A DNA stretch of 64,000 nucleotides. It comes from Fusarium oxysporum f. sp. lycopersici 4287 (Eukaryota > Ascomycota > Sordariomycetes > Hypocreales > Nectriaceae). The DNA is taken from contig NC_030992.1 of the NCBI RefSeq assembly GCF_000149955.1, positions 510,584-574,583 of the forward strand, written 5' to 3'. This document shows, one piece after another, positions 32,972 through 44,544 of this stretch. The notes below the pieces were generated by a model. That model had not been told where the DNA came from. It made no database searches and worked only from the letters and a program-made list of their open reading frames with translations. Numbering within the stretch: position 1 is the stretch's first letter; the number at the start of each line of letters is the position of its first letter. The position numbers and the translations under genes are program-made.

Positions 32972-33068
32972 TGTTTATTACCTGAACTTTTCCCAACTTG
33001 AACTGAGTGTCTTCTAAGTGAACCCTTTTCATTTTCCCACAGATCACAGCACATCAAAACTAGCGAAG

Positions 33069-35824
33069 ATGGCATCGTCCTTTTTTGCACTTTCGCAAAC
33101 CCTTGGAGGAATCACCCACACTAAGATCAGTGAACTTGAAAAGCAGCGCACTATTTACGAATCACGAAAGGATAAAATCTTGGAACAGGCCAATCAAGAA
33201 GATGATCGAACTGTAAGAATCAACCTTCTCCTAGAGGGAGTTGAGAATCTCAACGCTGAGGCTTTCCAAAGCCCTGCAGTCAAGAACATCAAGCACTGGC
33301 TCAGTCAGTCAAAATATGACGTTTCTGTTCCAAGCGAGTTCATGCAGGCCCATGAAGAACTACTTCGGTCGCACCTAGAGGTACCAAGTCGGAAACTAGC
33401 ACTGGGCCACCTCTACGCTCGGCTCATCACGGAATGGATGACTGCCTCTCTCAGCGACCGTCCGGCCTCGGAGGAAGAAACTTATGAGGTTTTGGATCAA
33501 CAAAAGGAGAGGCTGCAGCAGCTGTGTGACAAGTTTGAGCGAGTAGTCTTTGAGCCGCTGGAAACTGATGAAGTTGAGATTGATCTCTACCTCAACGAGC
33601 TGTTCCAAGGTGAACAAAGTGAAGAGGGTGCCAAGTCACTCAAGGCTCTGAGAGAGACAATCGGTGACTCTTGCCAACTAATATTTGGCGAAAAGGCGCC
33701 GTTTGATTCCACGACACTCACGTGGTGTATCAATGGGCTACTCGCTGAGGATTTGCTCAGCGACCAGAAACAGGCCATTCTTCGAGACTTTCTTGAGAAA
33801 CCGGTTGTTTTGGGAGAGATCGCCGATGTCCTCAATATGCGTTTCTCCAATATTGACAGCTGGGAATGGGATGCTGGTGAACAAGGCAGTAAGTCCTCCA
33901 GAATTGTTCTCTTCTAGCTGCGGAAGAAATAACTAAATCCATTGCACTAGTCCCTGTTCTTCCGAGGCAGCAGTTGAACGGTAAATACAGAATATGGATG
34001 GACGAGGATGTGTTGCAAGCAATTCTCATCCACTACATTGGGATCCAGTGTTGCGTTGCTCTCAAAAAGGCTCTCAACAGCTTCATTTACTCCAAGGATA
34101 GCTTCTGGAGGTGGCACACCGGACCAGATCCCAGCCTTGATGAGAAGCAGCGCCGCATGTATTACTTGTCCAGTGGAGCTACTACTAGCTCCAATCTCAC
34201 GAGCGAGAGAAAAAGGCAGTACATAAATGAGTTTTTCATGTCACAACTACCGGAAGATGTTGAGACGATTGGAGCTGGTGGCTATACCGATCCAACAGAG
34301 GAGCAAGACAGCTCCAAGAAGCCCAACATTAAACAGAGCCTATTAAGAACGCTCGCCACAGAGGCCACCATACAAAAAACCTTGAAGGGTGAAGTGTCAT
34401 TGATACAGACCGACCTGGAGTGGTTCGCCACGGGCTTGTCCCATACAACCATTTTTGCCACCATGCGATTCTTTGGCTATACTGAAGGTGCCATTTCGTT
34501 CTTCAAAAAGGTTCTTCAGGCGCCTCTCAACGTGCAGTCATCCCCAGACTCGCCGTTGATGGGCAGTCCAAGAGTGCGCCGTCGCGGAGTGCCGATGGCT
34601 CACGCGCCAGAGAAGCTCCTTGGCGAGCTTGTTCTCTTCGTCATGGATGTTGTGGTGAACCAACAGGATGGGATGCTACTTTACCGACTCCACGACGACC
34701 TATGGCTATGTGGCGAACCACTGCACTGCAAAAGGGCTTGGGCTGCTATGAACAACTATGCCAAAATCCTCGGCCTCACCTTCAACAGGGGTAAAACCGG
34801 CTCTGTGTACATAACAGAGGAGGGGAAAGATCGAGATCTCGACGTTGCGAGCGCTTTGCCTGAGGGTCCAGTCCGAGTTGGGCATCTATCTCTTGACCCC
34901 AAGTCGGGGATCTGGGAAATCGACCGTAAGGAGGTAGAGGGGCATATGAGGCAGCTGAAGAAGCAATTGGATGGATGCATAAGTGTGCTGGAATGGGTGC
35001 AGACATGGAACAGCTGCATGGGACGGTTTTTTAGTCATACCTTTGGCGAACCAGCAAACTGCTTTGGTCTGCATCACGTTGACAGCATCCTCGAGACTTA
35101 CCAGATGATGCAGAAATTCTTATTCCCCGCGGCGTCAGATTCATCTCAAAGCAGCCACGGAGCCGTCAGTCACATCAAGCACATGATAAAAGATCGCTTT
35201 GGGGTAGATGTACCGGATGCATTCGTCCATTTACCTGAACGCCTGGGAGGACTTGGTCTACGGAATCCCTTCTTGCCTATTCTAATGATTCGGGAAAGCA
35301 TTGCAAAGAAGTCTCCAACCTCAATCATTCAACAATTCTTTGATGCAGAAAAAGAGAGATATAAGCGATACAAGAAGAACTTCGACTCTCTGGCAAGTGT
35401 CGACAGCCGCATCAATGAAGCTGTCAAGGCCGCAGGAAGTGCAGGAACCGTCAGCTCTAAAACATTCAAGAACCTGCTGTCGACTGAGGAGCTCGAAAAT
35501 TTCTTCAGCATCAAAGAATACGCAAAGCACAGGGAGCTGACGAGTAATGCCTTATTGAAGGCTTACATGGCGTTGAAGACTGTACCAGTCGACATTAGCC
35601 CAGATTTAGACGCTGATGTTTCGTGGACTCTTAAATCCGCCCTAGGCGCCAATCTAAATAATTCGGGCAGTAAGACGAAAGAAGTTCGGTGGGCATTACA
35701 GATGTATCGGGATGTGTTGCGCCGCGACTATGGAGGTTTGCGTCTTGTGGACAAAGAACACCTGCCGCTAGGTGTATTAACATTGCTACGGAGTAGAGCA
35801 GTAACATGGACGATGGTTCTGTAG
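33069..35824 (+). CDS. rvt: Cellular reverse-transcriptase-related protein (rvt family)
   Basis: Two exons (33069-33888 and 33951-35824) with a 62-nt intron give 897 residues. An upstream in-frame ATG at 33018 is the alternative start. The N-terminal 270 residues are helical and Glu/Lys-rich, with coiled-coil-like stretches. The polymerase core shows IQTDLEWFATGLSHTTIF (catalytic Asp near 428), RRRGVPMAHAPEKLLGELVL (motif B-like) and LLYRLHDDLWL (Asp pair near 522-523). GLTFNRGKTGS follows at about 548-558. These fit the single-copy, non-mobile rvt genes known from fungi and other lineages rather than retrotransposons. No endonuclease, RNase H, gag or flanking repeats are seen. Known family members polymerise nucleotides, but their cell role is unsettled. 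The frame is intact beside decayed relics, suggesting selection. Confidence 0.82.
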
Positions 35825-36071
35825 TATAGATTTCTATTAGCCAAAGCTAAAGAATAGAGTCTCGAGACGCATGGAAGTTTCTACCCTTTGAGTATGGTGC
35901 AAATTGACTTATGCTAGTCTAGACACCACCATGTTGCTCCTTGTTGTTGGTCTGCTGAGTACCTATAGGTGGGAGAACGCGAATATAAATCAACTAATAC
36001 ATATCTCCAGTAAATACCTGACACCTCGTTGACTGTCTAAATCCTTCCTTTATAATTAACTGTAAGAAATA

Positions 36072-36711
36072 CTATTCCTGTTTGATTCCAGACGATCTAT
36101 GAAGCCGGGCTAGCAGCCGCTTTTGCATTTCCAATGACATCAAGGTCGCTGGCTTACATATTAGTAATTTCTCGATAATACTCGCATGGTGAAGCTTACG
36201 AATCACGGCATATGGCAGATATGCCCCAAACAGCAGAGTTTGCTTGGCCTCATGAGTGATAACCTCTGGGCCCAGATGCCACATATCGTTGCAAACTATA
36301 GCCGTGCAAAGGCCCGTCACTGCACCGTAGACGACGGCTGCAAGCTCCCCAGAACCAGAGATCCGCTGTTTGGTTAACAGTGCGTGGGTGAGATACAGTG
36401 CTAGAGGGAACTGCACAACAAGCTCAACATAGACCAGGAATTCGAAGAAGTGCCCAGGAATGTCAAGGTTATAATAAGGATCAGACATTGTTGTGATGTA
36501 CCACTGACGATAGGCGACAAGAAAGTGGAATGGCGAGCCACGAGGTTGACATAGAGACTGCGGATAGAATGGAACAAAATCGACGCCTAGTCCAGTCATG
36601 AGTTACCTCCATGCGCATCGCAAGCTGATTAAACTTACCTAGCATAGCAGTCAAATGGAGAACTACTATAAATAGATATAGGTAATCGAGAAACGGCTTG
36701 TGCGGCGACAT
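36072..36711 (-). CDS. EXPERA-type (TMEM97/sigma-2-receptor-like) membrane protein
   Basis: Two exons (36711-36639 and 36586-36072) with a 52-nt intron give 195 residues. Four hydrophobic helices are visible: DYLYLFIVVLHLTAML, FEFLVYVELVVQFPLALYL, AAVVYGAVTGLCTAIVC and TLLFGAYLPYAVI. VDFVPFYP after helix 1 is typical of the EXPERA fold, whose members bind sterols or act as sterol isomerases in the ER. The splice joins MLG to VDFVPFYP exactly. Convergent with rvt. The family assignment is by pattern; a precise ligand cannot be stated. Confidence 0.7.
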
Positions 36712-37611
36712 GATTAGGATGTTGTTGTGTTAACCCAGATTATGAAACTTGGAAAGACAGAAAAGATACGTGTGAAATTGTAAATATGAAAACAAGAGAA
36801 GAGCGGGGCAGTACGATCACTCAAATACCAAGCCCGTGCATTATGCCAGCCCTGAACATGCCGAGCTGAGACTTATTAGTGCTGATACTGTACCAGCAAG
36901 GCACCATGATGATTGGCCAGAAAGTGGTGATAAGCGCAGGTACATTGTTAGGAGTCGGTGGGTATAGCTTGCGCCTCAGCGCGGCTGTTCTCTTCGGAAC
37001 CCATGGTAGGTCTCAACACACGCCAAGATAAGTTAGGAATCGCTGCAAGGCACGCTGAAAGTTTGGGTGGCATACCCCGCATGCCCTTCGGGGTAGCCCC
37101 TGCTTGATATCCAGGGCAAGTAAGGGTCTCGAACAGCTCTAGCGAGGTTAATTGCACTCGCAAGACTCCGTCCAGGACCTCGAGGGCTGTGAGAAGATAA
37201 TTTGCAGCGCCCCACGTGTCATGGGTCCCGATGCCACGTGTTTTCAGGGTTGCTTGAAATATAAGGATGAATATTTCCTGAGCTTCTATATGCTGATCCC
37301 CGTTCCATGTTGTGAGACTCAAGCAATACGCAAACCTCCTCCTGGAGTATAGCGATATCGTGGAGCGCGGTGCTGGTCACTTGTTTGAACATCTTCCCTA
37401 ACTTTATCTGCGATATTAGGTAGGCTGGGAATGTCTTAATTTCATCCCACATTATTCGAGTCAGCTGAACTTCACGCCATGATGACGGTTGAGATGACGT
37501 CAACCATCGTCAGAAGCCTTTTTACCATGACTTCAATGGAGCATTCAGTCTCAACCTAGACAAAACAACATCTCACTTGTAAACAATCTTCAAGAGTTCG
37601 TTACGCTCAAT
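36712..37611. other. Intergenic region, ORFs unassigned
   Basis: Reverse ORFs at 36948-37322 and 37219-37503 overlap in different frames without recognisable domains. I cannot support a gene here, though a decayed one is possible. Confidence 0.4.
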
Positions 37612-38689
37612 ATGGTGATCCAATATCAAGGGGCTCAGATCCCCATCTCGTTCGCATCATGCAGCATCCCCATGAAGATCAAGGCCAGCCTTCCCGATAA
37701 GCTTGGCGCCATTCGAAAAGCCGGCTTCGACGGAATTGAGCTTTCAATGCCTGATATCCTTGACTATGAAAAACTTCTCAGTGGATCTCAGCCAAAAGAA
37801 GACGACTATGACACGCTTGCGAATGTCGCGAAGCAGATCAAGTCGTTGACGGATGAACTAGGCCTCAAGATTATGATGCTTCAGCCTTTTGCGAATTTTG
37901 AGGGATGGAAGAAAGGTGAACATGATGAGAAGAGAAAACAGGCTTTTGATAAGGCGAAGGGCTGGGTCAAGGTTATGGAGGCTGCCGGCATCACATTGCT
38001 TCAGGTAAATCCGCCCACATTAAATATGCTAACAGCCCACTAATCAATCACAGGTTGGTTCATCTGACTCTGAAGGCATCTCGTCCTCATTCGACGACTT
38101 AGCCTCCGATCTCGCAGAACTAGCAGACCTTCTCGCCGAAAAAGGCTTCAGCATTGCCTACGAAAACTGGTGCTGGGCAACCCACGCCCCAACCTGGAAA
38201 ACAGTCTGGCAGATCATTCAAAAGGCAAACAGACCTAACATCGGTCTGTGTCTCGATACGTTCCAAACCGCGGGTCTCGAGTGGGGTGATCCAACTACCA
38301 AAGACGGTCTAATCGAAGCAAGCAGTGATGAAGAGCGCAAAACTCGCTGGCACAAGAGTCTTGAAGAGCTAGCTTCCACTGTCCCGGCAGATAAGATTTA
38401 TCTCCTTCAGATCTCAGATGCGTATAAGATGGATCCTCCTATTGAGGATAAGAAAGACGAGGAGGGAAGTCGACCTAGAGCGAGGTGGAGTCATGATTAT
38501 AGGCCTTTGCCGTGTGATGGAGGGTATTTGCCTGTTCATGATATGCTACATGCTGTGCTGAAGACAGGGTTTAAAGGTTGGTTGTCTGTGGAGGTGTTTG
38601 ATGGGCTTGAGGGGGAGAATACGGATATGAATGAGTATACGGTCGCGGCCGTTGAGTCGCTGAAGAAACTCATCCAGGTTAGTGAATGA
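37612..38689 (+). CDS. Xylose-isomerase-like TIM-barrel enzyme, probable 3-dehydroshikimate dehydratase
   Basis: Two exons (37612-38004 and 38054-38689) with a 49-nt intron give 342 residues. Family blocks are FASCSIPMKIKASLPDKLGA, GFDGIELSMPDIL, LMMLQPFANFEGW-like text, FSIAYENWCWATHAPTW, and NIGLCLDTFQTAG (metal-binding Asp). IYLLQISDAYKMDPP and a late LSVEVF (metal-binding Glu) follow. The enzyme converts 3-dehydroshikimate to protocatechuate in quinate use; other sugar-isomerase-type activities share the fold. It is convergent with the P450 and near an MFS transporter, fitting an aromatic-acid catabolic or biosynthetic set. Confidence 0.82.
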
Positions 38690-38802
38690 GTTAGTTCGCG
38701 GTTATTACGAGGGGCATTATGAGAGCAATAATAAAAGGTTCGTTTTGACTGGTCTGATTTTCTTCCTATGCCGAAGATTCTACTTTTCTGCTTGTCATGC
38801 TA

Positions 38803-40622
38803 TCAAGATATCTTGCTTGTGACAGCAGTATACTCCCTCAAGTCCTCCAAGGCATTGCCATGTTCACTCTCAATAGCCTCAGCATGTTTCACAGAGCGAG
38901 GCGTGATTGAGCAAGGAAACGGCAAAGGGCTCGAGTTGAAGCCTTCCGAATAGGCGAAGCTATCCAATATTAGCATGCAGCGCTCTTCATGCGATCAGTC
39001 CTTCAACTTACATATCAGCATCAACGTCTCGCCCCTTCTCATCCTTCTCAGGGTTGACCTCGAAGCCCCATAGGATACGCGCGATGTTGAGTGTCACTGA
39101 TGCAGCTCCGAGGTGCATGCCTGGGCAGATTCGTCGACCCCAGCCAAAGGCACTATGACCGAGAGTACCGGGGTACTCGCGCTTCTCCATGAAGCGCTCA
39201 GGCCTGAACTCGTGAGGCTCAGGGAAGTCGGCTTCGTTAAGATGCACTGAGGAGATTAGTCATTGTCAAATAATTGGTCAATGCCATACTGACAGGTCCA
39301 AAGTGGTGCGATGATGGTGCTTCCCTTGGGAATGAACATGCCCTTGTAGACATGGTCTGCGGTGCTAGCATGGGGAGTGCCTCCGAGCACGGCAACAGGT
39401 CTCCACCGAAGGGTTTCGGATGTGATGGCCCTGACGTATTCTAGCATGGGAAGATCATCGAAGGTTGGAAGGCGGTCACTGCCTACAACTCTGTCAAGTT
39501 CTTCCTGAGCTTTGGGAATGAACTGAGGTCCGAACTTGACGCATGCGAGAAGGAAGCTGGCGAGTGATCCCGCAGACTAGAAAAGTTAGCCATAATTCCG
39601 TACGTCCGAGCATGGAACTCACCGTCTCTACACCAGCTCCAAAGGGTGATCCTGCGGTATACGCAATTTCTAGGTCACTCATACCCAAGCTCTCCTGTTC
39701 TTCAAGAAGATGTTTCGCGAAGCAAGTTGGTGAAGTACCTTTAGCGACCTTCTCGCGCACCTCATCCATGAGCTCCGTATAGAGTTGGATATCTTTCTGA
39801 CGTTGCTGTAGAACTTCCTTTTTCCAAGGGGCCAAGAATGTAGGGAGATACTTGAGAGCCGGATAGCGCTCGACGGCGTACTTTCCGGGAATACTACAAC
39901 ACCGTCAGCGTCAGATCGGATATGGAATAGATGTAAACTCACTTGACCATAGTCAGACGCTCCATAGCCTCAGCATTGCGTCTCACCACAATATCACTCC
40001 TCACATCCTCAACCCTCCGTCCATAAGTAACAGTAACAATAACTGACGCAGCATACCTCTCCAAATGCATCCTAAAGTCAGCAGGACGCTTCAAAAGTTC
40101 AAACATCAAAACCTTGGACTCAAGACTCTGAATCGGTCTATACGTCTCACTCTGTCTCTGCATAAACCCACTATGCAGCAACTTCCTCCACCGTCTCCAA
40201 TAAGAAGCGTAAGGCGCCATAAGACCTCTCATCCCACCGGAGAGTAATTCACCGCCCATGATGAATCGTGGGCGGGAGGAAAATACTGCTCCGCGCTTCT
40301 CGAGAAGATCCCAGGCTGCTTGGGCGGAACCGAGGATTATGGTTGGTGTTGGGCCGAGCTGGAGATAGACAACATCGCCGTATTGCTGACTGAGTTCTTG
40401 GAACCAGAGCCATGGCTTGCGAATGCCGGTTCTGATGGTCTTGGGACCTGGTGGGAGTTGGGAGCGGTGGGAGTAGAGCTTCCATTCTTGTTGGAGCTGA
40501 AGTTGTGAGTATTGGTAAAGGGACGGTTGTCATTGGTGGATCATGCTTACCCTTGGGAATATGAGGGCGAGATATGTCAGGCCCAGAGCGACGACGGCGT
40601 AGAGGATGAGTTTTACCACCAT
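38803..40622 (-). CDS. Cytochrome P450 monooxygenase
   Basis: Six exons: 40622-40551, 40496-39943, 39893-39623, 39576-39294, 39246-39012 and 38959-38803. Introns are 46-54 nt, and the joints keep frame for 523 residues. An N-terminal membrane anchor (LILYAVVALGLTYLALIF) is followed by the LPPGPKTIRTGIRKPW hinge. The I-helix region has AGSPFGAGVET, the K-helix ETLRWRP and the PERF-type block FRPERFMEKREY. The heme loop is FGWGRRICPG, with Cys as the fifth iron ligand. It resembles the microsomal O-methylsterigmatocystin-oxidoreductase-like group by eye. ER-bound; substrate unknown. It is divergent from the MFS transporter and convergent with the dehydratase. Confidence 0.92.
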
Positions 40623-41297
40623 TTTGTCAGTACTCACAGTGAGTTTCACCGAGCCCTGCCAGTATTAAAAGATTCACAGGCTGACAGCTTGGTAAAAGTA
40701 AGAGCTGTATCTGGAAGCGAGATGTATGTCACTTGTCAGTCGGCTATCATCCGGTAATAAAAGAAGCCGAAAACACGCATACATACAACCGAAACAACTT
40801 CAACTGCCACCCTCAACTGCCGACCCAAAAGACTGGATAAGCACCCCCGCGTCAACGACTCATACTAAAGGCATTAAAGGATGCTCTAATGACTCTAACT
40901 TCTCGAGGCGAGATGTCATGTTATTTCCAACCCCGCGTTCTAAACTACAACCGGTTATGCCGAGATGTTTAAACCCGGGGGTCCCCACTGAGCTAGAGAT
41001 TGGTGGATCCGGGGGGGGCAAGAAAACATCTGATATTGTGACAAGATGTCAAAATAAACTGGTCTACAGGTTATGGAACTTATTGCTGGGTTTACCTGAG
41101 ACTTTTTGTCATCTAGGATAGATGTCCCAAGTTTTCTTGTCTCCCCTAGATTGGTGGGACACTCCGACATCCTTGTTTTTCGGTTAATTTTACCCCGAGT
41201 TTAGATAAAGAGGTTGCATTGCACCCTTTGGGAAGAATATGCTGAGGATACTGATTGAATCATTATTGTCTTTGAGTAAATCTGAACGGCTGCAAAA
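40623..41297. promoter_or_regulatory. Divergent promoter region between P450 and MFS transporter
   Basis: 675 bp of shared upstream DNA. It contains a G-rich run (41010-41018) and AACCGGTT-like sequence near 40949, but no convincing operator. Confidence 0.4.
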
Positions 41298-42990
41298 ATG
41301 AAGAGTGACGCTTGGCTTAGCAAGCCCTTCTTGACTTCTATATTCCTTGGAATAGGAGGCTTTCTCTATGGATTGTAAGTCCGTAGCCTTATCAGTCATC
41401 TCTATCATGCTAACACACTGGCAGTGACTCCGGAATCATCACGCCAAGCTTGGCGCTGGGCTCATTCCTCACATACTTCGGCAAACCAGATCCTCCCCTT
41501 CGAGGCGCCATTGTGTCTATGTACCAAGCAGGAGCTTGGTTGGGCAGTGCGTCAGTCGGTATCACCAGTGACAAACTCGGTCGGCGCAAAGCCATTGCTT
41601 TCGGTTGCATCTGGGGTGTCATTGGCGGTGCGATCATGGCTGGCGCCGCTCATGTTGCCATGCTCATCATCGGTCGACTCCTCGTTGGTTTTGCCGTCGG
41701 TACCATCACGGGAGTATCTCCCGTGTTTGGAGCAGAAATTGCAAAGACCCATGAACGTGCGAAAGTCACGGCTGTGAATCAGATGATGACAGCATGGGGT
41801 TTCTTCGTTGCGCTGTGGATTGGTGTTGCAGAGGGCAAATGGCATAATGCGAATCAATGGCGTCTTGGGTTTGCGATCCAGAGTATTCCTGCTCTGATCC
41901 TTGGCGTTGGGGTCTTGTTTCTCAGTGAATCACCCCGTTGGCTTTGTCTCAAGGGCCGCCATGATGAAGCGGAGAAGGCTTTTAGAGCTTATCACTACGA
42001 TGGAACCAATGATGATTGGTGCCGAACTGAGTTCACCGTCATTCAAGTCAACATCTCCGAGGAGCTGCAAGCTCAAGGGCGCCTTTCTTGGGCAGATCTA
42101 GTCAAGACTCCAGCGTTCAGAAAGCGCCTCTTTGTTGGTTCGTTCGTCTGGGCTGCTGCTATGTTATCTGGTATTTCTTTCGTGCAGTACTACCAGACTG
42201 CTATCTATGCCACGCTTCAATTCAGCGAGGATCGTCAACTTCTCGTCAGTGGCCTCTATGGCTCTGTCGCCCCAGTCGCTTGTCTCATCTCTTTGTTCTT
42301 TGTCGATAAGATTGGAAGAAAGAAGATTCTTGTTATCAGCTCGTCGCTGTTGTCGCTGTGCTATTTGATCATTACCATTCTGGCAGCCTGTTTCCCTGCT
42401 GTTCCTGGCATGCCGACCAATGCTGCGGCACAGAGAGGTTTGATTGCGTGCATTTTTGCTGTGTCGGCGAATTACTCTGCTCTTCTTGGACCGATGACCT
42501 GGATTATTCCGTAAGTCTTCCACAACAGTAAGCTTAGAGCATTTACTGATCTTTCAACAGTCCTGAGGTTTTCACCACTGAGCTACGAGCAAAGGCAAAT
42601 GCCATCGTGCAGGTTGTCCACTACTCTATCAGTCTGATCATCACGCAATGCTCGCCCATCGCTTTGGCTGCCGTGGGCTGGAAGTACTATGTAAGTACAG
42701 CCACGATCTCTGGCCGATAGTCAGCCCTAACATGCTTTCTAGATCCTCTTCGTTCTCACCAACGCAATGTGCGCTCTTATCTTCTTCTTTGTATATCCTG
42801 AGACGCGCGGTAAGTCAGAGCTTCGGAATTGGATTTCACCAACTAACGAATTGCAGGCAAATCACTGGAAGAGATCGATGAGATCTTTGGTGATGTCAAG
42901 ATTGTCCATGAAGAGGATGTCCGGTTCTCAGAGAAGACTGGCGTCGAAGCAATTGAGACACGGGATCAGCGCATTATGCAGGGATCTTAG
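41298..42990 (+). CDS. MFS sugar/quinate-type transporter
   Basis: Five exons (41298-41374, 41425-42510, 42561-42690, 42743-42809, 42857-42990) give 497 residues. The first splice creates FLYGFDSGIITPS. Sugar-porter signatures are SDKLGRRKAIAFG (loop 2-3), GRLLVGFAVGTITGVSPVFG, LSESPRWLCLKGR at the end of the sixth helix, FVQYYQTAIYATLQF, DKIGRKKILV (loop 8-9) and YPETRGKSLEEIDEIF at the C-terminus. Twelve helices are expected in the plasma membrane. With the neighbouring dehydroshikimate-dehydratase-like enzyme, a quinate or related substrate is possible, but sugars are equally allowed by these motifs. Confidence 0.93.
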
Positions 42991-43350
42991 AGGGGCCCCG
43001 AAGGGAGCGAAAAAGCTTCTGATATCTAATAATGGTGCCAAAAATACCTGGTCTAAAGACATACTAACCCGAATATTATTATTACTTAGGATAGGTTATA
43101 CATAGCTTACCTGAAAATATTCATCACTTGAGATAGAGGTCGCAAACCTGAGGTCGAATACTGTTGGGGTACATATTTACCCATCACAAAGTAAGAGGGG
43201 GTTTATGTGGCCCACTGAATAACAGTGGGATCTATATCGATATGCAGTATATTATGTCTTCTTATAATACTCAGGTATCCCTTTCCAATGACTAAGTATA
43301 TACAAAAAGGTCCCAAGCATCAAGCTCAGATAGTGTGTGTATGGGGCAGC
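42991..43350. other. Convergent 3' intergenic region
   Basis: AT-rich spacer between the MFS gene and the CBM1 protein gene. Nothing seen. Confidence 0.6.
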
Positions 43351-44544
43351 TTAAAGGCACTGAGAGTACCACTCACTGTGCTTGGTGCACTTCAGGCCAG
43401 AGGCGCACTTGGTAGGGCCGGTATAGCCAGCACCACCACCGCACTGAGCATAGGCAGCAGCAGTAGCGCTTGAGGCGGTGTCCTTGGCAGGCTTGGCCGC
43501 AGTTTGGGTAGCAGCCTGCTTGACAGTGGTGGTGGTAGGCTTAGCAACAGCAGTCTTGGTGCTAGCAGCCTTGGACGAGACGGGAGTAACAGCCTTCTCA
43601 GATGAAGTACCCTTTGAGGCAGAGCTAGAAGCAGTAGATTGCCATCCACGCTTGCGAGAAAGCTCGTACCACCAGTTTCGCAACATCCAGCCATCAAAGT
43701 CAGTGACCTTGGTGGATGAACCAGCAAGCATGATGAAGTTGGTCTGGCCGGTGGGAGTCCAGTCGTAGAAATCGTCAAGGGCGAAAGTATGGCCGATCTC
43801 GTGCTCGAGAATGTGAATGTCCTTTTGACCAAGGAGATCCATGAAGTACTCCCGGCCAATGCGCTGTCCCCAATCACCACCGGCTCCGCCCTGCATACCG
43901 TCGGTCAGCCAGAGGGAGTTATCATAGTGTCGCTCAGCTCCTCCGGAGCAGCTGCTGTAGTCACCGTCCTGGTGGAAGAAACGGCCGCACTTCTCGGAGC
44001 ATTGGGGAATGCCCTCGGCGTCGGTGTCGGTGTAGATATCAAGACCTTCAGTAGAGCCCTGGAGAAGGCTCTTGTTCTTCACAGCCCATCCAACGACATT
44101 GATCTTGACTTCCTCGTAGGGAAAGTTATCATAGCCGGAAACCCACTTCATCCAAGCACTATACGAGTCCTGAAGAGCAGCAGCAACCTTGGTGCGCTGC
44201 TCAGCAGTCACAGAAGCGCTTGACTCCCAGCGAACGCAGACGTTAAGCTGGCCCTTTCCAGCGATGACTTGGTCCCAGCCATAGTTCTTAAAGCCGAGCG
44301 CGTCGCTGTAGGTTTTGACTTCGTGGTCCCAGACTTCTTTGAGGGGGGTGGCGAGGTTGGAGGGCGGGTTCCAGCCGGACTGGCGCTTGGTGGGACGGTT
44401 TCGGGGGATAGAGGTCCATGAGCGCGACTTGAGAGGTGTGAGAGCTTTCCAGACGGAGGCGTCGAGATCGGAGGTGGCGGAGTTGGGGTGGGCTACGGTC
44501 GACGTAGCGAGGGCCATGAGGCCAGCGGCTGAAGAGAAACGCAT
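43351..44544 (-). CDS. Secreted metzincin-like protein with C-terminal cellulose-binding domain (CBM1)
   Basis: Intronless, 397 residues. A signal peptide (RFSSAAGLMALATSTVA) is followed by a possible pro-region ending near KRQSGWNP, a Kex2-like KR site. The central domain has LEHEIGHTFALDD (about 250-262), an HExxH zinc motif with Asp at the third-ligand position as in snapalysin-type peptidases. NFIML follows about 20 residues later as a candidate Met-turn. A Ser/Thr/Lys-rich linker (about 300-360) leads to a family 1 cellulose-binding domain, YAQCGGGAGYTGPTKC to WYSQCL, with the conserved cysteines and aromatic residues. It is probably an extracellular enzyme held on plant cell walls. Proteolytic activity is inferred from the motif alone. 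Confidence 0.85.
   Translation of the reverse strand: MRFSSAAGLMALATSTVAHPNSATSDLDASVWKALTPLKSRSWTSIPRNRPTKRQSGWNPPSNLATPLKEVWDHEVKTYSDALGFKNYGWDQVIAGKGQLNVCVRWESSASVTAEQRTKVAAALQDSYSAWMKWVSGYDNFPYEEVKINVVGWAVKNKSLLQGSTEGLDIYTDTDAEGIPQCSEKCGRFFHQDGDYSSCSGGAERHYDNSLWLTDGMQGGAGGDWGQRIGREYFMDLLGQKDIHILEHEIGHTFALDDFYDWTPTGQTNFIMLAGSSTKVTDFDGWMLRNWWYELSRKRGWQSTASSSASKGTSSEKAVTPVSSKAASTKTAVAKPTTTTVKQAATQTAAKPAKDTASSATAAAYAQCGGGAGYTGPTKCASGLKCTKHSEWYSQCL

Noticed and set aside
32581..33090. ORFs running across the N gap
   Set aside because: They are open only because N codons translate to X.
33069..35824. Considered as a LINE or other retrotransposon
   Set aside because: No endonuclease, RNase H, gag, target-site duplication or tail seen; motif spelling and intron fit the cellular rvt class better.
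36948..37503. Overlapping reverse ORFs before the dehydratase gene
   Set aside because: Different frames, no domain, and no splice joining them that gives a recognisable protein.
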